From SB21 sp964415295 (GTDB lineage: Bacteria; CLD3; SB21), in assembly GCA_964415295.1 (NCBI GenBank), contig CAYPYN010000001.1, positions 496,001-560,000 of the forward strand: a stretch of 64,000 bases of DNA. The letters are read 5' to 3'. Shown one piece after another: positions 59,809-64,000 of this stretch (position 1 is the stretch's first letter; each line of letters starts with the position of its first letter). The translations under genes were made by a program, and so were the position numbers. The notes under the pieces were generated by a model. The model was not told the DNA's origin. It saw only the letters and a program-made list of their open reading frames with translations, and made no database searches.

Positions 59809-60573
59809 ATGTCCATCACAAAGGAATCTGAACTGACCGGAATGCGGAAAGCCGCCCAGGCCGTGGCTTATGCGCTGAAAGAAATGACGGGATACGCCAG
59901 GCCCGGCATGACCACGAAGGAACTTGACCGTTACGGCGCAAAAATTCTATCCGAACTTGGAGCAAACTCAGCGCCTTACCTGGCGTATGGCTTTCCCGGC
60001 TGGACCTGTATCAGCGTCAATCATGAATTTTGCCACGGGATCCCTTCCGACCAAAGGGTCCTGAAAGAAGGCGATCTGGTCAATATCGACGTATCGGCAG
60101 AACTGGACGGATATTGGGCGGACAACGGCGGCTCGTTTGTTCTCGGCAAAGATATTCACCGGCATCAGGAATTAGTGTCGGCTTCAAAATTCATCCTAAA
60201 AAAAGCTATCGAACAGATCAAAGACGGCGTGCGGATCTCGGATATCGGACACGTGATGGAGATCGAAGCCGGAAAACGAGGCTACCGGGTGATCAAGAAT
60301 CTCGGCGGACACGGGATCGGGCGACGCCTTCATGAAGAGCCGGAAGGATTGTTTAATTTCCGGAACCGGTCGGATCAAAGAAAATTCAGGAAGAATTCCG
60401 TCGTGGCCATAGAAACTTTCATTTCGACCGTATCAAGTTACGCCGACACCTTAAACGACGGATGGACATTGGCCGGTGACCGCGGCGGATACATGGCCCA
60501 GCACGAACATACGATCGTGGTTACGGACGGACAGCCGATCATTCTGACCGAAATGAACGGCATATGGAACTAA
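59809..60573 (+). CDS. map: Type I methionine aminopeptidase
   Basis: 254 residues. All five metal ligands and the catalytic His can be placed: His in NHEFCHGIP, Asp in NIDVSAELDGYWADNGG (two Asp), His in LGGHGIGRRLHEEP, Glu in VVAIETFIST and Glu in QHEHTIVV. It removes N-terminal Met from nascent proteins. The spacing deviates from E. coli Map (DNGGSF for DTSRMF), so it may be an accessory paralogue; the genome's main map gene usually sits with ribosomal genes. Confidence 0.93.
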   Translation: MSITKESELTGMRKAAQAVAYALKEMTGYARPGMTTKELDRYGAKILSELGANSAPYLAYGFPGWTCISVNHEFCHGIPSDQRVLKEGDLVNIDVSAELDGYWADNGGSFVLGKDIHRHQELVSASKFILKKAIEQIKDGVRISDIGHVMEIEAGKRGYRVIKNLGGHGIGRRLHEEPEGLFNFRNRSDQRKFRKNSVVAIETFISTVSSYADTLNDGWTLAGDRGGYMAQHEHTIVVTDGQPIILTEMNGIWN

Positions 60574-60628
60574 AACGAATAAAGGCCGTGTAATGAGCGT
60601 TCACGATCATCCAAACAATAAAGGCACT

Positions 60629-61177
60629 ATGAAAACGACTCTTCTTTTTGTCCTCATGATAGCATTGCTCTCCTGCGAGGAATCCAAAACCGACCCGGTC
60701 GGGTATCCTCAGTATCTGACGGCACACATCAACGGGAACCGCGTTACATACAATCAGTCCGGAGTGATCGATTCCATAAATTTTGATGGAACGGATGAAG
60801 TGCTCCCATTCGTAGTGGAGTTCGGACAGCTCATGTATCCGGACTCTTTCATCATTACGCACCCGGATTCAGCCTATGTGCGCTTCGGGCAATTTACGGA
60901 CAGCCCCGGCGCCGACTTTGCCACGATCCGCGATCTGGTCATTACGGAAAGCCATGATACGGTCTACTTTTCCATCGCAAAGACCGGTTATGTCATGTTC
61001 ACGATGAATGGCGACCATCTTCATTTCAGCGGAAAAGGATATTTCTATTCTTTTACGGACGCATATGGCGGAACCCTTGGACAAAATACGGGAGACCAAA
61101 CGCGTTTCAATTTCCCTGCATCCTGGGTGTCCGTGGATACGGCCCGGTTGTGGCGTTATGATATCACGTATTACTGA
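60629..61177 (+). CDS. Small lipoprotein of unknown function
   Basis: 182 residues from ATG 60629, giving a type II signal peptide with lipobox LLSC (Cys16). The mature part is beta-rich with YPQYLTAHINGNRVTYNQSG and GDHLHFSGKGYFYSFTDAYGG, similar in style to Bacteroidota-type DUF-rich lipoproteins with an immunoglobulin- or lipocalin-like fold. No family recognised. Confidence 0.65.
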   Translation: MKTTLLFVLMIALLSCEESKTDPVGYPQYLTAHINGNRVTYNQSGVIDSINFDGTDEVLPFVVEFGQLMYPDSFIITHPDSAYVRFGQFTDSPGADFATIRDLVITESHDTVYFSIAKTGYVMFTMNGDHLHFSGKGYFYSFTDAYGGTLGQNTGDQTRFNFPASWVSVDTARLWRYDITYY

Positions 61178-61256
61178 GAACTCCGTCGTGCCCTAAATAC
61201 TCATAGGTCACTTTCCTTTTAAATTATCAAACTTTACTTTGAAAGGCATAGGCGCT

Positions 61257-61637
61257 ATGGCAGAAGAACAAAAAACATTACCCCGATGGATACTCATCGT
61301 ATCAGGGCTTTTTGCGGCGATGGAAATTTTGGTAAGCGTATCTTTATGCGTTTCACCGGAATCCGTTTTGGAGACGGTGGATCTTACCGCCAAAGGCGTT
61401 GACTACCTGATCTATATGTGGGCAGCGCGTCAATTTGCCCTTGGTTTTATTTTTGCTTATGCAACATTAAAGAGATCCATTCCCATGCTGACCATGGCAT
61501 ACCTCTTCTTTTTGGTCATGTTTGTCGGCGACTTTTTTATTGGGATCATCCAAAAAGAGAACTCTCTGATCATCAGCGCGTTAGTCATGTGCGCTATTTC
61601 TTCCGCCCTGTTATTTGTACTCAATAAGAAGAAATAA
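61257..61637 (+). CDS. Small four-helix membrane protein of unknown function
   Basis: 126 residues from ATG 61257. Four membrane segments: WILIVSGLFAAMEILVSVSLC, YLIYMWAARQFALGFIFAYA, MLTMAYLFFLVMFVGDFFIGI and LIISALVMCAISSALLFVL. Resembles small DUF4345/DoxX-like or YphA-like bacterial membrane proteins but no motif decides it. Followed by promoter copy 2. Confidence 0.65.
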   Translation: MAEEQKTLPRWILIVSGLFAAMEILVSVSLCVSPESVLETVDLTAKGVDYLIYMWAARQFALGFIFAYATLKRSIPMLTMAYLFFLVMFVGDFFIGIIQKENSLIISALVMCAISSALLFVLNKKK

Positions 61638-61713
61638 TATTGGATCACCCCCATGTTGAAAAAGGCAATCTTTCAGGAGCGATAGCCCGCATCCGTGCCA
61701 TCCTAAATACTCA

Positions 61714-61742
61714 TTGATAAATCCTGCCCGCGTTCCTACATT
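61714..61742 (+). promoter_or_regulatory. Promoter-like block, copy 2
   Basis: TTGATA (61714-61719), a 17-bp spacer beginning AATCCTGCCCG, TACATT (61737-61742), followed by TAAAGCGCC as in copy 3. Located about 30 bp before the methyltransferase gene at 61773. Confidence 0.65.
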
Positions 61743-61772
61743 TAAAGCGCCAACCAATTCCACCGGGGAAAG

Positions 61773-62543
61773 ATGAAAACAACGGAAGAATGCGTGGTCA
61801 TGGCCATGGATGGAAGCGATAAGGAACTCTTTCCATTCCTGCCGTACATCCTGCAGGACATTTGGGAGATCGGTGCCGACCCGGATGCCATGATCCGGCT
61901 GATAAAAAAGCATCGCCGCAATACCGCCTCGTTAAAAATTCTCGATCTGGGCTGCGGAAAAGGAGCGGTCTCCGTCCGAGTATCGCAGGCATTCGGCTGC
62001 AAGTGCCATGGCATTGACGCCATCCCTGAGTTCATAGCCGCGGCCCGGCAAAAGGCTCTCGAACATAAAGTCGGTCACCTTTGCACCTTCGAAACGGGAG
62101 ATATCCGGGAAAAAGTCAAAGACCTGCGGGATCATGACGTCGTCATACTCGGAGCCATCGGGCCCGTATTCGGCGATTATTTTTCAACGCTTTCAACCCT
62201 GACGCACTGCATCCATGACCACGGCCTCTTCATCATTGACGACGGCTATATAGAGGACGACAGCGATTTCAGTCATCCCCTGATGCACAAGCGATCCGAA
62301 CTGCTGCGGCAAATTGAAAAAGCCGGCATGCGTCTTCTGGAAGATGATATCATGGATAAAGAGACCATCAAAGATTCCGACGATCAGATCTTTGCCGATC
62401 TGAAAAAAAGGTGTCATGAATTGATCGCCCAATTCCCGGACAAACAGGCCTTATTCCTCGATTACATAAAGAACCAGGAGATCGAGAACGACGTTCTCGA
62501 AAATAAAGTGATCACGACAACCCTGGTGATCGGGAAAAAATAA
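61773..62543 (+). CDS. Class I SAM-dependent methyltransferase
   Basis: 256 residues. Motif I LKILDLGCGKGAVSVRVSQAFG, then GIDAIPEFIAAARQKA (motif II) and HDVVILGAIGPVFGDY (motif IV region). Small-molecule-type methyltransferase, substrate unknown. Promoter copy 2 lies 30 bp upstream. The next methyltransferase gene starts 34 bp downstream. Confidence 0.87.
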   Translation: MKTTEECVVMAMDGSDKELFPFLPYILQDIWEIGADPDAMIRLIKKHRRNTASLKILDLGCGKGAVSVRVSQAFGCKCHGIDAIPEFIAAARQKALEHKVGHLCTFETGDIREKVKDLRDHDVVILGAIGPVFGDYFSTLSTLTHCIHDHGLFIIDDGYIEDDSDFSHPLMHKRSELLRQIEKAGMRLLEDDIMDKETIKDSDDQIFADLKKRCHELIAQFPDKQALFLDYIKNQEIENDVLENKVITTTLVIGKK

Positions 62544-62577
62544 CATGCCCGAACGCGCGTCTCGGGAAGGAGGAAAT

Positions 62578-63138
62578 ATGAAAAATGAAAGCGGTAAGGT
62601 TTGCCCGGTCGAACTCGCGTCATCACTCGACAACAAGGTCAGGCGCTGGCTTCAGGACCCGCACAAGATCCTTGCCCCGTTCGTCACCGAAGGAATGACG
62701 GTTCTCGACGTCGGCTGCGGGCCCGGATTCTTTTCCATCGAAGCGGCCAAACTGGCGGGTGAGACCGGACGGGTGATCTCCGCCGATCTTCAGCCCGGCA
62801 TGCTGGAGATCATCGGCCGCAAGATCAGAGGTACCGCATTGGAACACCGGATCACGACGGTTCAATGCCGGCCGGACCATATCAATGTCTCCGATAACGT
62901 CGACTTCATCATCGCGTTTTACATGGTGCACGAGGTTCCGGACAAGGCGGTTCTTTTTCGGCAGCTGAGGACTATTCTGAAAAAAGACGGGAGACTTCTG
63001 CTCGTCGAACCGAAAATGTTCCATGTGTCCAGGAGCGAGTTCGACGCAACGCTGAACCTGGCCGCGAAGGCCGGATTCACGATCACGCAAGGCCCCCGAC
63101 TGCTCCTGAGCTGGTCGGCGATCCTGGTGGCTGCATAG
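62578..63138 (+). CDS. Class I SAM-dependent methyltransferase
   Basis: 186 residues from ATG 62578, set by the excellent GGAAGGAGG site 5-6 bp upstream. MTVLDVGCGPGFFSIEAAKLAGETGRVISADLQ (motif I, acidic end of beta-2), DNVDFIIAFYMVHEVPDKAVLF and DGRLLLVEPKMFHVS fit a UbiE/arsenite-methyltransferase-like small-molecule enzyme. N-terminal VCPVELASSLDNKVRRWLQDP is typical of this uncharacterised group. Operonic with the previous gene. Confidence 0.88.
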   Translation: MKNESGKVCPVELASSLDNKVRRWLQDPHKILAPFVTEGMTVLDVGCGPGFFSIEAAKLAGETGRVISADLQPGMLEIIGRKIRGTALEHRITTVQCRPDHINVSDNVDFIIAFYMVHEVPDKAVLFRQLRTILKKDGRLLLVEPKMFHVSRSEFDATLNLAAKAGFTITQGPRLLLSWSAILVAA

Positions 63139-63210
63139 AATTCGCGATCACGCGCGATCATCATGATTCAGAGGCGATTTACCTTTAAGTAAGCCGCTAA
63201 CCCTCTAGTT

Positions 63211-63278
63211 GTCATCCTGTAAGGATCTTTTTTATTTAAAGTACAGTCCTCATTCAAAAAAGATTCTTACAGAATGAC
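63211..63278. repeat. GTCATCCTGTAAGGATCTTTT palindromic repeat
   Basis: GTCATCCTGTAAGGATCTTTTTT at the left pairs with AAAAAAGATTCTTACAGAATGAC at the right with four mismatches and a ~20-nt loop. This is the common GTCATTCTG..AGAATGAC-type intergenic palindrome. Confidence 0.75.
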
Positions 63279-63296
63279 ATCTCCTATAAATAACAT

Positions 63297-63325
63297 TTGA
63301 CAAATCCTGCTTGTGTGCCTACATT
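63297..63325 (+). promoter_or_regulatory. Promoter-like block, copy 3
   Basis: TTGACA (63297-63302), a 17-bp spacer beginning AATCCTGCTTGTG, TACATT (63320-63325), followed by TAAAGCGCC. The preceding AAATAACATT also matches the region upstream of copy 1. Confidence 0.7.
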
Positions 63326-63369
63326 TAAAGCGCCCATCGTAGTTCTTTTCTATCGTAGGAATTTCAATC

Positions 63370-63540
63370 ATGAGTGATTTAAGCGATACCCGATTTATGC
63401 AATTGCAGAAAACCTGTGTCAGCTCGCGAATATCTGTAATTGTACGCCATGTCAAAACACAATCAAATCCATTTATTACCTTTTCGTCTAAGCCGCCGTT
63501 AATATCTAACTTGGAGCCGAAAAATGAATCCCCAAATTGA
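63370..63540 (+). pseudogene. Possible 5' remnant of a gene cut off by the A+T-rich segment
   Basis: Short frame of 56 codons starting MSDLSDTRFMQLQKTC, with AGGAA upstream and promoter copy 3 about 45 bp before it. The first ~20 codons look like a genuine gene start; the remainder is A+T-rich, patternless, and overlaps the next gene. Interpreted as the beginning of a native gene truncated at about 63430. Speculative. Confidence 0.3.
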
Positions 63541-64000
63541 TTTAATTAGATTGCATTGTTTTCTCAGTGATAGTTTTGAAAATGATTTCAATGAAATTGT
63601 CCTGTCGATTATTTGTGAACGACTCTACTTTTCTGAAAATAGGGAGATTACAATCGAAGAATGTTATAGATACTGTGTCGAAGATTTATCTCTCTTAGTT
63701 GAAAGAGATGTTTTTACAAAGGCAATTGAAAAATCGACATACTTCAAAATATCACCCTTAAAAGAAGACCTGTTGATTAAGCTTACTTCATCCAAATTCT
63801 CAGAATTGCGAAGTCGCATAAGTGATGCATCTATTGATAAGTACATCGCTGAGTTCTTGAAACGAACTGGAGGAGGGCAAGACGAAAAAAATGCAATTCT
63901 TGGGATATTATACCAGGCTATATATGATAATATTCATTCAATTTCCGCTTCAACACTTAAGACATTATTACAGCCAATCGAAAACTCAAACTTTTCCAAA
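63524..64000 (+). CDS. Unknown protein, 3' end outside window
   Basis: The frame is open from ATG 63524 (GGAG 7 bp upstream) to the right edge, 159 codons. The sequence (MNPQIDLIRLHCFLSDSF ... IEECYRYCVEDLSLLVER ... SKFSELRSRISDASIDKYIAEFL) is helical, soluble and contains no motif I recognise. Codon use is strongly A+T-rich, like the defence-type genes at 2026-4428, so it may open another acquired block to the right. Confidence 0.6.
   Translation, partial: MNPQIDLIRLHCFLSDSFENDFNEIVLSIICERLYFSENREITIEECYRYCVEDLSLLVERDVFTKAIEKSTYFKISPLKEDLLIKLTSSKFSELRSRISDASIDKYIAEFLKRTGGGQDEKNAILGILYQAIYDNIHSISASTLKTLLQPIENSNFSK

Larger units (their letters stand above)
63139..63523. other. 385-bp region at the junction with an A+T-rich segment
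   Basis: Holds a palindrome (63211-63278), promoter-like copy 3 (63297-63325) and a short reading frame that may be a gene remnant (63370-63540). Base composition turns A+T-rich from about 63420 on. Confidence 0.6.

Noticed and set aside
1..64000. CRISPR arrays, tRNA, rRNA, transposases, integrases, phage structural genes
   Set aside because: Looked for on both strands; no regularly spaced direct repeats, cloverleaf-like genes or characteristic protein motifs were seen.

Overview
This 64-kb window looks like chromosomal DNA of a free-living, Gram-negative-type (diderm) bacterium of roughly balanced base composition. It encodes an outer-membrane phosphate-selective-type porin, many Sec-exported proteins, at least five lipoproteins with visible lipoboxes, and ordinary Shine-Dalgarno and sigma70-like promoter signals. 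The mix of genes (serB-serA fusion, Asp-box/VPS10-like propeller protein, GxxExxY protein, LytS/LytT pair, many small exported orphans) is reminiscent of the Fibrobacterota-Chlorobiota-Bacteroidota superphylum and neighbouring candidate phyla. That placement is inference only: no rRNA, tRNA or universal marker is present to fix it.

Layout. (1) 1-5162: an A+T-rich defence-like block. It holds the 3' part of an Eco57I/TaqI-type restriction-modification methylase, a protein with a C-terminal diadenylate-cyclase (DisA_N/DAC) fold overlapping it by ATGA, and the paired three-Cys-motif genes (TcmP and Gp37/Gp68-type). (2) 5163-11142: a TrkH/KtrB potassium channel subunit, a DUF2461 protein, a PQQ-type propeller lipoprotein, a TerB-like protein and a class-C beta-lactamase-like hydrolase. 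(3) 11184-17259, minus strand: a complete Pho-type operon (porin, pstS, terminator/attenuator, pstC, an unannotated 43-residue membrane peptide, pstA, pstB, phoU). (4) 17531-25109: a bifunctional-nuclease-domain protein, an HtrA protease, an orphan four-helix sensor domain, a CPBP protease, PAP2 phosphatase, thioesterase, accA, a glycosyltransferase and a divergent PurE-like protein. (5) 25289-31738: anmK, a Vat-type acetyltransferase, and the whole phosphorylated serine pathway in two genes (serB-serA fusion plus a class V aminotransferase). (6) 31742-41715, mostly minus: two GNATs, a YdeI-like protein, a secreted zincin, a pseudo-esterase with Glu in place of the nucleophilic Ser, a 1045-residue Asp-box protein, a GxxExxY protein between repeats, nadA and an RNA methylase. 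(7) 41937-44863: a two-subunit molybdenum hydroxylase with no FAD subunit gene adjacent. (8) 44864-63138: a long plus-strand run of small, mostly stand-alone genes (exported orphans, transporters, a LytS/LytT pair, VOC, DHFR-like, OsmC, MOSC, methionine aminopeptidase, methyltransferases). It is interrupted by ~200-bp long-hairpin repeats and by a recurring 42-bp promoter-like block. (9) 63290-64000: the edge of a second A+T-rich segment with a partial unknown gene.

The most interesting material is the DAC-fold protein coupled to a restriction-modification methylase and followed by the TcmP/Gp37-Gp68 pair. Next come the long-hairpin repeat family (44883-45329 and 53966-54162), the three-copy promoter block (54785, 61714, 63297) and the small ORF inside the pst operon. 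No CRISPR array, tRNA, rRNA, transposase, integrase or phage structural gene was seen.
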